The position numbers and the translations under genes were made by a program. Shown here piece by piece: positions 7,887-16,378 of a stretch of DNA of 18,680 nucleotides; position 1 is the first letter of the stretch, and each line of letters begins with the position of its first letter. The DNA is taken from NCBI GenBank assembly GCA_937886455.1, contig CALGCU010000098.1, positions 1 through 18,680 on the forward strand. The letters run 5' to 3'. Source of the stretch: an uncultured Bacteroidales bacterium. GTDB lineage: Bacteria > Bacteroidota > Bacteroidia > Bacteroidales > Paludibacteraceae. The notes below the pieces were generated by a model that did not search any database, was not told the DNA's origin, and saw nothing but the letters and a program-made list of their open reading frames with translations.

Positions 7887-9323
7887 TTACAGATTCATTT
7901 TGAGTCGTGCCATCACTTCTATCGTGCGGATTTTATCCTTGTAAAGATTATTCGCATTGACCTTTTCTATCGGAAGTGCGGCATCGGAATTACCTTCCCA
8001 ACGACGACACAAATACACTGACTGCATAACGCGTCCGAGATCATACTCTCTTGATATACGCAAGCCTATGGCATAATCTTCTCCATAACTTGTATTCGGT
8101 AGCATCATTTCACGTAGCAATGGTGTATAGAATGCACGTGGAGCCCCCAGACCATTAATACGAAGGGCATTATTTCTCCCGTTTTCTGCAGTCCACTCTT
8201 TATGATCAATCAAGCCTGGAGGGAGAACATTCAATGCAAAATCCGTCATTGTATATGATCCAACCACCATCGGCAGTTGTTGTTCATAGAATGCACCCAC
8301 TAACTTTGTCAAGGTATTCTCGTCTTGATACAAGTCATCACTATCCAATTGAATGGCAAATCGTCCACACTTCGGATGCGCTACACCTTCATTCCAACAC
8401 CCCCCAATACCCAAGTCTTTACGTTCAGGAATCAAATGAATCACTCGCTCATCCCTGCTTGCCTTTTGTTCAACAATCTCACTGGTTCCATCATCTGAAT
8501 AATTATCCACCACAATTACATTGAACAAGAAATCTGCTTTCTGTTTCAAAACAGAATCAATAGCATCTGCTATCGTTTTCACCCTATTCTTCACAGGAAT
8601 TATCACAGATGCCTCACACGCAAAATCACCCTTTGCAAGGTTGATTTGCTTTGTAGGAGCAGCAATGTGTGCGCCTATTCTTTTCAGATGGTCTGTACAA
8701 GCTTCTTCCATTTCAATCTGCACTTGACGGTTTTTTGGATTCACATAGTCAAATTGTTTTTCTCCGCTTTTGCGCAAATCTGCTTCATCCATCACATATA
8801 GATACTCATTCAGATGAAATGGTAGAGCCAATTGTGACATACGCAAGCGAACATCATACCAACCCGCAAATGTATAGTCAACTGTAGCTGTCATCATCAT
8901 TGCCTGGAACATACGTGTGTTCAGACAAACACATCCACCAAAGTCAAAATCATCACGCAAACTACCCAACTGATAATCTATCAATGGATGACGTTGCACT
9001 CCATCCTCTCGTTTTTCTTCATAGTCTGCATAAAGCATAGAAGCTGAAGTAGCCTCCATTACTTGCGCCATACGTATCAATGCATTCTGACCCAAGATTG
9101 GTAAGAATGGTTTCACACACAACAATACATATGGTGCCGTGGCAATATTGGCAATAGCCCGCATAGCTTTGGTTGAAAACGGAGCATCTGTCACCAATAC
9201 CTCACACGGCATTTGCACTTCATGATCAGCCAGTACATACACTTGAGAAACAGCTGCATTTTCTGACAAAGACTCAACATACTCTGCCGTTTGTGCACCT
9301 ACATAAGGAATAAAACAATCCAT
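7887..9323 (-). CDS. Tandem-domain family 2 glycosyltransferase
   Basis: With the start at MDCFIPYVG, the protein is 478 residues. The C-terminal half (from about residue 236) is a clear GT2/GT-A domain: ASVIIPVKNRVKTIADAI, VVDNYSDDGTSEIV, GIGGCWNEGV, the metal-binding IQLDSDDLY, then GEDYAIGLRI and RRWEGNSDAAL. The N-terminal ~210 residues look like a second, diverged GT-A domain (CFIPYV, ATAPYVLL, SMLYADYEE, DYQLGSLRDDFDFGG). It should transfer a nucleotide-sugar-derived residue to an unknown acceptor in the cytoplasm; no membrane segment is seen. Start choice: the frame stays open to a TTG at 9422 inside rlmD, with other ATGs at 9353, 9341 and 9332, but the first ~33 extra residues are Lys/Cys-rich and unlike the family. 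I prefer 9323; 9353 is possible. It is followed 1 base later by the DUF4922-SpoIID gene. Confidence 0.85.
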   Translation of the reverse strand: MDCFIPYVGAQTAEYVESLSENAAVSQVYVLADHEVQMPCEVLVTDAPFSTKAMRAIANIATAPYVLLCVKPFLPILGQNALIRMAQVMEATSASMLYADYEEKREDGVQRHPLIDYQLGSLRDDFDFGGCVCLNTRMFQAMMMTATVDYTFAGWYDVRLRMSQLALPFHLNEYLYVMDEADLRKSGEKQFDYVNPKNRQVQIEMEEACTDHLKRIGAHIAAPTKQINLAKGDFACEASVIIPVKNRVKTIADAIDSVLKQKADFLFNVIVVDNYSDDGTSEIVEQKASRDERVIHLIPERKDLGIGGCWNEGVAHPKCGRFAIQLDSDDLYQDENTLTKLVGAFYEQQLPMVVGSYTMTDFALNVLPPGLIDHKEWTAENGRNNALRINGLGAPRAFYTPLLREMMLPNTSYGEDYAIGLRISREYDLGRVMQSVYLCRRWEGNSDAALPIEKVNANNLYKDKIRTIEVMARLKMNL

Positions 9324-9402
9324 TTTGTACATATCCTTCATTGCTTTATACATCTTACCAATTTTTTTCTTCTTTAAAACATCACAATGTTCGCATACTT
9401 TG

Positions 9403-10818
9403 TTATGCTTCACGCAACTCAAGCAACACTACATTTTCCACATGATGTGTATGTGGGAACATATCTACCGGTTGCACTGCTTTCACTTTATATTTTTCAT
9501 CTAACAATGCCAAATCACGTGCTTGCGTGGCCGGATTGCAACTCACATATACAATGCGTTGTGGATGCGCAAACAAGATTGTATCAATCACATCTTGATG
9601 CATACCTGCACGTGGAGGGTCTGTTATAATCACATCCGGTCTTCCGTGTTGTGTAATAAACTCTTTGTTAAGAATATCCTTCATGTCCCCCGCCAAGAAA
9701 TAGGTATTATTTAGATTATTGATTTGCGCATTGACTTTTGCATCCTCAATTGCTTCCGGAACATACTCTATTCCTATCACTTTCTTTGCTTGTCTTGCCA
9801 CAAAATTAGCAATAGTACCGGTGCCGGTATATAGGTCATACACCAATTCATCACCTGTGAGTTGTGCAAAATTACGTGCTACTTTATACAATTCATAGGC
9901 TTGTAGTGAGTTAGTTTGGTAGAAAGATTTCGGTCCCACCTTAAAACGTAGTCCTTCCATTTCCTCATACATAAACTCATTTCCTTTAAATACATGTACC
10001 GGCAAATCAGTAATGGTATCATTCGCTTTTGGATTAATGACATAAAGCAATGAAGTGATTTGTGGGAAGGTGTCTGCTAAATGTTGTAACAGCGCTGTTC
10101 TTTGGAACTCATTTTCTTCATGAAATACCATGATTAGCATCAATTCACCTGTGGATGACGTACGCACAATCATGGTACGCAAGAATCCCTCTTGTGAACG
10201 CAAATCAAAGAACGACAATTTATTTTGCTCTGCATATCGACGCACCTCGTTGCGCAGTTGATTATTGATATCATCCTGCAACAAACATTCTTCTATATCC
10301 AACACTTTATCAAAGAATGTAGGGATATGAAAACCCACTCCATTCATTGACTCCGGTATATTCCCGGCCTGCATATCCTCATAACTAAGCCAGCGTTTAT
10401 TGGAAAAGGTAAACTCCAACTTATTACGATAGCCATATATATTAGCCGAACCCATAATCGGTGAGATAGCGGGTAGTTCTATCTTTCCTATACGACGAAG
10501 ATTGTCCTCTACTTGTTGTTGTTTGTATTTTATTTGCTCCTCATAGGGCAATATCTGCCATTTACACCCTCCGCACACTCCATAATGTTTACAAGAAGGA
10601 TTCACACGCTTTTCGGCATATTTTTCAAAGCGCACCACTCGCGCTTCCATGTAATTATGTTTCTTCTTGGTCACTTGTAGGTCCACCACATCACCCGGTA
10701 CAGCATAGGGGACAAACACCACACAATCATCCACTTTAGCCAAAGCCTTACCTTCTGCTGCCACACCGGTAATCTCTATATTTGTCAATAGAGGTAGTTG
10801 TTTCTTTTTTCGAGCCAT
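9403..10818 (-). CDS. rlmD: 23S rRNA (uracil-C5)-methyltransferase, RlmD/RumA type
   Basis: This SAM-dependent RNA m5U methyltransferase is probably specific for U1939 of 23S rRNA by family assignment; Bacteroidota members could differ in target. It has 471 residues. An N-terminal TRAM RNA-binding domain covers about 8-66. Iron-sulfur cysteines lie in CKHYGVCGGC (C76, C82, C85), with a plausible fourth ligand at C178 (EECLLQ). The Rossmann methyltransferase domain has SFYQTNS (298-304), VYDLYTGTGTIA (326-337), ITDPPRAG (398-405), the nucleophile in VYVSCNPAT (C427), and the proposed general base in HHVENVV (E461). It starts 42 bases after the pectin-enzyme stop; the gap is very purine-rich on the coding strand, with no clear promoter. 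Its N-terminus MARKKKQ is basic, as is usual for rRNA-modifying enzymes. Confidence 0.95.
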   Translation of the reverse strand: MARKKKQLPLLTNIEITGVAAEGKALAKVDDCVVFVPYAVPGDVVDLQVTKKKHNYMEARVVRFEKYAEKRVNPSCKHYGVCGGCKWQILPYEEQIKYKQQQVEDNLRRIGKIELPAISPIMGSANIYGYRNKLEFTFSNKRWLSYEDMQAGNIPESMNGVGFHIPTFFDKVLDIEECLLQDDINNQLRNEVRRYAEQNKLSFFDLRSQEGFLRTMIVRTSSTGELMLIMVFHEENEFQRTALLQHLADTFPQITSLLYVINPKANDTITDLPVHVFKGNEFMYEEMEGLRFKVGPKSFYQTNSLQAYELYKVARNFAQLTGDELVYDLYTGTGTIANFVARQAKKVIGIEYVPEAIEDAKVNAQINNLNNTYFLAGDMKDILNKEFITQHGRPDVIITDPPRAGMHQDVIDTILFAHPQRIVYVSCNPATQARDLALLDEKYKVKAVQPVDMFPHTHHVENVVLLELREA

Positions 10819-10860
10819 TCTATTTCGTTCTATATTTTTCTATTTTTTCTTTTATTATGT

Positions 10861-13011
10861 TTATTTTTTCACCGGTACATAGCGTATAACTCCCTTTTGA
10901 GGTGCCCATCCATCTTCACCTGCCAAGACTCTCTCTACCGAATAGGCTTGTGCTTCTTCATCCGTCAATTGTCTGCTCCAGGTGACACGTTCATCAGTCG
11001 CAGCCCCTTCACCATAATTTTTATATTCACCATACAACACTTGTTTTTCTGCCTGTGGTTTATTCCAATTATGCCATCCTTCCGGCAATATGTGTTTGCC
11101 TAATTCACATTCCATGAACACTGTTTGTGCGTAAGGTCTCCAAGGCCTACCTAAATATACTTCATCCACACCTTCTTCCGCTGTAAGACGACAATGATAA
11201 AACAACATACCATGCGCACTTCCCTCTAATGTAGATGCTGCCGTGATATATGAGTTTTTCTTGCTATGTATCTGACAATCCTCAAACACCACCGTAGCCC
11301 AGCCGAAAATAAAATCCGTAGTACCCTCTATGTAACAACCTTTAAAGTATTGACGTGCTCCTGACGCATAGTTAAACATTGTGTCTTGATTACCCAAGAA
11401 ACGACAATTCACAAACACGGCTCTGTCTGAACTCACATGAAGAGCCACCGCTTGATGTCCTTTGCCTTTCATGGGTTTGTCCACTCCTGCAGTATTAGCT
11501 AATGTTATATTCTCCATATACAAGTCATTTGGAAAAGCATAAACTGTCGCAGAACCTGAAGTGCCTAATGTTTGTCCAAATCCGTTTTCTTTTCCAGCAT
11601 AGTCATCATAGCTAATCACTGTAGTCAATGGATTTTCACCTATGATAGACAACAATTCTTTGCTTTTGGGAATAATTCCTTTCCCACGATAAACTCCATG
11701 TTTCACATGAATCACAGTGCGCGTTTTCTTAAAGTGCGGCACAGCATTTATTGCTTCTTGCACTGTTTTATAATCGCCTGACCCATCCTTTGCCACCACG
11801 ATATGCGGTGTAGATTTAGCTAATTCAAGAGCCGTCAAAATAAATGGTCCCACCACTTTAGGGTCATCATTTCTCACCGGTTCTGATATATAGTATTCAT
11901 AACTACCACTTCTATAGGGTTCGCCACCTAATCCTGCCACTGCACATGCTCGTGTGATGGATGTTGTTCCATCTTCATTGAGTTGTGTACTATGTTCACA
12001 CAATCCTTCAAACACTTGTCTTGCTTCTGCCAGATATTTCTTAGGTAAATATCCCAAGCGCGCTCCTTTCGCCATAGCATAACAATACATAGTTGTGGAA
12101 GTTGACTCCAGATAATTACCTTTGGCTTTCGGTCTGTCAGTCACTTGTGACCACATGTGTGTATGCTTATCTTGGTATTTCATCAAGGCTTTACACACTC
12201 TATTCAAGATATCTATCAATTCTTGTCTTTCCGGCATATCTTGTGGAATATAATCCAACACGTCCACAATCGCCATAAGATACCAACCTATACTTCTTCC
12301 CCAAAAATGTGGTGAACATCCCGTTTCCTTATTTGCCCATGCTTGTTGGCGACTTTCATCCCATCCATGAAAATTTAATCCGGTCTTTGGATCACGTGTG
12401 TATTTGTCTGCCACTTGAAATTGACGTACAACATCACTTAAGTATTCCGGTTGATTATGTTCCACACTATAACGGGCATAGAATGGAGATCCCATATAAA
12501 GCCCATCAAGCCACACCTGATGAGGATAACGTTTTTTGTGCCAAAATGCACCCTCTTTCACACGTGGATGTGTGAAAAGTTGAGACCTAAGGCTATCCAT
12601 AGCCGCTTCGTATTGTGGTTTAGGCACAAACCGATTCAGATCAAACAAGAATATACCACCATTTACCCTATCAATATTATAATCCAGTTTTTTATAGGTC
12701 ATGATTTCTCCCTTTTCATTGATGAAGAAATCTGCATATTCCTGCACATAGGCTAAGTAACGCTCATCTGCAGTTGCAGCATATAACTCCAACAATGATT
12801 TTGCTACCAATCCCTGTGTATAATCCCATTTCGGTTTTTTCAAGAAGTCAGCTTGCCACAAATGCTCATTATGTTGCATTTCTGAATCCCCGATACGTTT
12901 TGCCCATTCCATATAGTATTCATGGGTACGTTCTGGTTCTTTTTTGGCCATAACATCATGTAAACCAAAGGCAATAATCAATAAAGATAAGATGATACGT
13001 TTCATATTCAT
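10861..13011 (-). CDS. Secreted bifunctional pectin enzyme: GH105 unsaturated (rhamno)galacturonyl hydrolase + CE8 pectinesterase
   Basis: The protein has 716 residues. A signal peptide (1-22, MNMKRIILSLLIIAFGLHDVMA) is cut before KKEPERTH, and there is no lipobox Cys, so the product is periplasmic or secreted. Residues ~28-400 are a GH105 (alpha/alpha)6 barrel: KWDYTQGLV, VWLDGLYMGSPFYA with the likely acid Asp169, and HFWGRSIGWYLMAIVDVLDYIP. Residues ~403-710 are a CE8 beta-helix: DGSGDYKTVQEAI, GNQDTMF, GTTDFIFGWA (catalytic Asp) and YLGRPWRPYAQTVF (Arg). All signature residues of both families are present. The CE8 half would remove methyl esters from homogalacturonan; the GH105 half would split unsaturated uronate from lyase products. 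Unusually it sits between nadD and rlmD, without any SusC/SusD or lyase genes. Starts at M1 and M3 are equally possible. Confidence 0.94.
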   Translation of the reverse strand: MNMKRIILSLLIIAFGLHDVMAKKEPERTHEYYMEWAKRIGDSEMQHNEHLWQADFLKKPKWDYTQGLVAKSLLELYAATADERYLAYVQEYADFFINEKGEIMTYKKLDYNIDRVNGGIFLFDLNRFVPKPQYEAAMDSLRSQLFTHPRVKEGAFWHKKRYPHQVWLDGLYMGSPFYARYSVEHNQPEYLSDVVRQFQVADKYTRDPKTGLNFHGWDESRQQAWANKETGCSPHFWGRSIGWYLMAIVDVLDYIPQDMPERQELIDILNRVCKALMKYQDKHTHMWSQVTDRPKAKGNYLESTSTTMYCYAMAKGARLGYLPKKYLAEARQVFEGLCEHSTQLNEDGTTSITRACAVAGLGGEPYRSGSYEYYISEPVRNDDPKVVGPFILTALELAKSTPHIVVAKDGSGDYKTVQEAINAVPHFKKTRTVIHVKHGVYRGKGIIPKSKELLSIIGENPLTTVISYDDYAGKENGFGQTLGTSGSATVYAFPNDLYMENITLANTAGVDKPMKGKGHQAVALHVSSDRAVFVNCRFLGNQDTMFNYASGARQYFKGCYIEGTTDFIFGWATVVFEDCQIHSKKNSYITAASTLEGSAHGMLFYHCRLTAEEGVDEVYLGRPWRPYAQTVFMECELGKHILPEGWHNWNKPQAEKQVLYGEYKNYGEGAATDERVTWSRQLTDEEAQAYSVERVLAGEDGWAPQKGVIRYVPVKK

Positions 13012-13026
13012 AAATCTATGATAAGG

Positions 13027-13593
13027 TTATAAATAAAGTCTATTTTGATGTATATATTCATTCACTTTAGGGTGTAACCATTCTGTGACGTCTTTGTGTT
13101 CTTTGATGCTTTGTCTTATCTGCGTGGAACTAATTGGAAAGAGTGGTGCTTCTACACTACGCATATTCGGATACGTGCACACATGCCGTTCTGTTCCTCT
13201 GGGATAAACCAACACCTCATGGTGCTGTAATATCCATGCATAATTTTTCCACTTATCAAAACACAACATATTATCTTCCCCTACGATAAGTACAAATGTA
13301 TGTTGTGGGTACATTTGCCCCAATTGTTGCAGGGTTAAATACGTGTAAGAAGGGCGAGGTAGGTGCAATTCAATATCAGATGGTTTGATGTTCTGCTTAT
13401 CTTCCAACGCCAATCTCAGCATATTCAATCTATGTTGATCATCTGCTAATCCCTCCACATTTTTTAGCGGATTATGTGGCGATAAAATCATCCATACTTC
13501 ATCCAGTCCTTGCTGTTGGCACAAGTAGTCAGCCAATTGGACATGCCCAATATGCACCGGGTTAAAAGAACCAGAGAAAAGTCCTATTTTCAT
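13027..13593 (-). CDS. nadD: Nicotinate-nucleotide adenylyltransferase
   Basis: NadD joins ATP and nicotinate mononucleotide to make deamido-NAD in the cytoplasm, a step shared by de novo and salvage NAD synthesis. The 188 residues match the usual ~190-215. Signatures of the nucleotidyltransferase fold are GSFNPVHIGH (8-17, the (T/H)xGH ATP-binding motif), LSPHNPLK (38-45), FVLIVGEDNM (100-109) and the C-terminal ISSTQIR (153-159). It overlaps gmk by four bases (13590-13593, ATGA), so it is translationally coupled to it, in the order yicC-gmk-nadD. The pectin enzyme follows after only 15 bases. Confidence 0.96.
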   Translation of the reverse strand: MKIGLFSGSFNPVHIGHVQLADYLCQQQGLDEVWMILSPHNPLKNVEGLADDQHRLNMLRLALEDKQNIKPSDIELHLPRPSYTYLTLQQLGQMYPQHTFVLIVGEDNMLCFDKWKNYAWILQHHEVLVYPRGTERHVCTYPNMRSVEAPLFPISSTQIRQSIKEHKDVTEWLHPKVNEYIHQNRLYL

Positions 13594-14150
13594 TCCTTAG
13601 TTAAGAATTTCTTAATGATATTATCTGCTTCTTGCAGGGCAGTATCCAAATCATCATTGATTAGTATTTTATCAAACTTTGGTGCAAAACTCAATTCATA
13701 CTCCGCCTTCCCCACTCTTTGTGCTATCATTTCAGGAGTGTCAGTACCTCTCCCTTCAAGACGTTTTTTCAAAGTTGGAACATCAGGAGGGGCTATAAAT
13801 ACAGCCAAAGCATCCTCCCCAAATATCTTTTTCAAATTACATCCACCTACTACATCCACGTCAAATACCACATGATGTCCTTTCTTTTCAATGCGCTCTA
13901 TTTCTGACTTCAATGTACCATAATAACAACCCGCATAGACCTCCTCATACTCCACAAATGCACCTTCTTGTATTTTTCTTTGAAATTCTTCTGAAGACAA
14001 GAAGTAATAAGCTTCACCATGTTTTTCAGCTCCTCTTGGCGCACGACTTGTAGCTGAAACAGAAAATTCCAACTCCGGATATTTTTCCAACAAATAATTG
14101 ACAATCGTGCTCTTTCCTGACCCGGATGGCGCACAAACAATTAAGACCAT
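13590..14150 (-). CDS. gmk: Guanylate kinase
   Basis: Gmk phosphorylates GMP to GDP with ATP in the cytoplasm and is essential for GTP supply. The 186 residues are slightly short but complete. The P-loop is APSGSGKST (7-15), followed by the GMP-binding stretch SATSRAPRGAEKHGEAYYF (32-50, with the S-R-x-x-R-x-x-E pattern), the lid region, VVFDVDVVGG, and a C-terminal helical part. The N-terminus begins right at the first strand (MVLIVCAP), two to four residues shorter than most homologues. No in-frame start lies between this ATG and the yicC stop 12 bases upstream, so 14150 stands. The ATGA overlap with nadD indicates coupling. Confidence 0.96.
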   Translation of the reverse strand: MVLIVCAPSGSGKSTIVNYLLEKYPELEFSVSATSRAPRGAEKHGEAYYFLSSEEFQRKIQEGAFVEYEEVYAGCYYGTLKSEIERIEKKGHHVVFDVDVVGGCNLKKIFGEDALAVFIAPPDVPTLKKRLEGRGTDTPEMIAQRVGKAEYELSFAPKFDKILINDDLDTALQEADNIIKKFLTKE

Positions 14151-14162
14151 ATCAGTTAATGA

Positions 14163-15041
14163 TTACAAAACGTTCAACACTTGTTCTTTTATTTGCTCCA
14201 ATTCATCCTTCATTTTCACCACAATGATTTGCATTTCACTATGATTAGACTTAGAGCCCATAGTATTGATTTCTCTACCCATTTCTTGGGCAATAAATCC
14301 TAACTTCTTACCTACTCCATCTCCAGCATCAAGCGTTTCTAAGAAATAGCGCAAATGATTTCTCAGCCTTACTTTTTCCTCATTGATGTCCAGTTTTTCA
14401 ATGTAGTAAATCATTTCTTGCTCAAGTCTATTGCTATCTATTTCCACTTTATCAGATAGTGCCTGCAAGTTCTCTTCCATGCGTGCACGGATTCGCTCTA
14501 TACGTTCATTTTCGTACCCTTCCACTTCTTTCAGAAGTTCAGCAATACGTTCTATTTTTGCTCGGAACATCACATCCAATGCTTTTCCCTCTTGCAGACG
14601 GAATTTCTCTATTTCATTGAGTGCCATTTCCACCGCTTCACTAACGGCTGCATATTCCTCTTCCTGTGGTTCCACAGTAGTGGTTTTAAGTACATCCGGC
14701 AAACGCAACAACAATTCAAACCAATTCGCAGGTAATGGAATCTTTTTTTCTTCAGCGATATTCTTGATTTGCTCCATATAAGCACCAAGTACCTCCACAT
14801 TGATGGGTTGTCCGGTCGCCATGAGTCCTTGTTGTTCCACAGATATAGTCAAGTCCACTTTGCCTCTTAATAGTCGTTGGGCAACTTTATTTCTCAGTTC
14901 AATCTCCTTGCTACGATAAATTCCCACAATGCGGGCAGACAAATCCATTTGTTTGCTATTGAGGGATTTTAATTCTACTGTGATTTTCTTATCGGCAAAC
15001 TCTTTTTCGGCTTTGCCATAACCGGTCATGGAGTAAATCAT
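14163..15041 (-). CDS. yicC: YicC/YloC family endoribonuclease
   Basis: Members of this family act as endoribonucleases; E. coli YicC has been linked to small-RNA decay. The 292 residues match the usual ~290. The diagnostic N-terminus is MIYSMTGYGKAE and the YicC_N domain runs to about residue 155 (ELKSLNSKQMDLSARI). A long charged coiled-coil region follows, then the DUF1732 C-terminal domain ending GREINTMGSKSNHSEMQ and VVKMKDELEQIKEQ, the strongest family signature. It precedes gmk by 12 bases. A yicC-gmk pairing is common across bacteria. The 35 bases upstream, after the desulfidase-family gene, contain no evident promoter or hairpin. Confidence 0.95.
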   Translation of the reverse strand: MIYSMTGYGKAEKEFADKKITVELKSLNSKQMDLSARIVGIYRSKEIELRNKVAQRLLRGKVDLTISVEQQGLMATGQPINVEVLGAYMEQIKNIAEEKKIPLPANWFELLLRLPDVLKTTTVEPQEEEYAAVSEAVEMALNEIEKFRLQEGKALDVMFRAKIERIAELLKEVEGYENERIERIRARMEENLQALSDKVEIDSNRLEQEMIYYIEKLDINEEKVRLRNHLRYFLETLDAGDGVGKKLGFIAQEMGREINTMGSKSNHSEMQIIVVKMKDELEQIKEQVLNVL

Positions 15042-15076
15042 TGTCTTACAATAACGCTATTAAAATCCTACGTAAT

Positions 15077-16357
15077 TTATTTTTTCAACATAATATCCAG
15101 AATCAATCTGTCTGTTTCTGTCATACCATCACGTCCTATCACCGTTAGATTGCGAATACTTGCATCCACATCGTCTGCGATGATACCCTCTTGCGAACTT
15201 ACAGTTTTATGTTCCATTGCCAATAGAGCGGATAAAACCGCTGTGCTTACACCACTCGTCACTTTGAGGGCACAACTTGGTTTTGCACCGTCACAAATCA
15301 TACCCGTCAAGTTAGCTATCATGTTTTTCACTGCATAGCACACAGTTTCAAAATTTCCTCCCATCAAGTAGGTCAAACCACATGCCGACCCTGTTGCTGC
15401 TACAACACAACCACACAATGCGGACAAACGTCCTAAACTTTGTTTGATGTATATAACGGTGAGATGACTCAACATCAAGGCACGTATCAAATCTTCATGT
15501 GTCTTATTTTTCTCACGAGCATAGACCACAACCGGCATGGTCGCACTGATTCCTTGGTTTCCACTCCCTGAGTTGCTCATTACCGGAATCATGGCTCCCG
15601 CCATTCTTGCATCACACGCTGCAGATGTATAGGACAATATATGTGAAAAAACAGTATCTCCCAACATATCTTTCTCCACCTCACCCTGCAATGCTTTTCC
15701 TAAGGCATGTCCATAAGAACCTTTCAAGGACGTTTCCGCTGCTGCATTATTCAGTTTTGCAGTTTCTTCTATAAAAGCTATTTCGTCCAACGGAGTCGTC
15801 ATGGCAAATTCATAAACTTTTGCCATCGTCAGTGTCACATCATTTTGTGCCGCATTATCGCTTGTTTGAACCTTATCCTGCAACAACACTTCACCATTTT
15901 TTTCCAAATAAACGAAATGTGTATGTGCACCAGCTATAACAGCACAAGCTTTATCATTTCCTGCCGTACAAATTATTTCAATGTAGAGTTTCTCCTTGGT
16001 ATCCTTCTTTTGTTCTACCAAAATACGTTTCTCGGCGATGTACTGCTTGCCTTCTTCTACCTTCTCCGGTGTACAATCCTTGAGCACTTCAAGTTGATAT
16101 TCAGACTTACCTATCAGGGCACCTAATGCTATTGCAATGGGCAATCCTATCATACCAGTTCCCGGTATGCCCACTCCCATAGCATTTTTGAGCATATTTG
16201 CACTTAGCTTAGCCTCTATTTTTTCCGGTCGGCATCCCAACACCTCAGTTGCCTTAGCCACACAAAGAGCCACGGCAATAGGTTCTGTACAACCGATAGC
16301 CGGAATAACTTCTCTTTTTACTAAGGCAATAATTTCATTGCGTTCTTGTGTATTCAT
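15077..16357 (-). CDS. L-cysteine desulfidase / L-serine dehydratase-alpha family protein (UPF0597, YhaM/CyuA-like)
   Basis: The 426 residues match the family length. Characterised relatives are [4Fe-4S] enzymes that split L-cysteine to pyruvate, ammonia and sulfide, or deaminate L-serine; which substrate is used here cannot be read from sequence. Motifs include GCTEPIAVALCVAKA (22-36, active-site-type Cys23), GIPGTGMIGLPIAIALGA (63-80), SNSGSGNQGISATMPV (261-276), the Cys-rich LCGCVVAATGSACG (C315, C317, C326) and MICDGAKPSCALK (C355, C362), which together can supply the cluster ligands. It follows the FecCD-type permease by 21 bases and precedes yicC by 35. The product should be cytoplasmic, with glycine/alanine-rich helices but no export signal. 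Confidence 0.92.
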   Translation of the reverse strand: MNTQERNEIIALVKREVIPAIGCTEPIAVALCVAKATEVLGCRPEKIEAKLSANMLKNAMGVGIPGTGMIGLPIAIALGALIGKSEYQLEVLKDCTPEKVEEGKQYIAEKRILVEQKKDTKEKLYIEIICTAGNDKACAVIAGAHTHFVYLEKNGEVLLQDKVQTSDNAAQNDVTLTMAKVYEFAMTTPLDEIAFIEETAKLNNAAAETSLKGSYGHALGKALQGEVEKDMLGDTVFSHILSYTSAACDARMAGAMIPVMSNSGSGNQGISATMPVVVYAREKNKTHEDLIRALMLSHLTVIYIKQSLGRLSALCGCVVAATGSACGLTYLMGGNFETVCYAVKNMIANLTGMICDGAKPSCALKVTSGVSTAVLSALLAMEHKTVSSQEGIIADDVDASIRNLTVIGRDGMTETDRLILDIMLKK

Positions 16358-16378
16358 TCGTATATTAGATTAAGTATT

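Noticed and set aside
10819..10860. Promoter in the gap before rlmD
   Set aside because: The gap is purine-rich on the coding strand but has no TAnnTTTG or spaced TTG.
13510..13875. 121-codon plus-strand frame across the nadD/gmk junction
   Set aside because: It is a shadow of two well-supported enzymes on the opposite strand.
15707..16126. 139-codon plus-strand frame
   Set aside because: It lies antisense within the desulfidase-family gene; its Phe/Cys-rich composition is that of a reverse-strand shadow.
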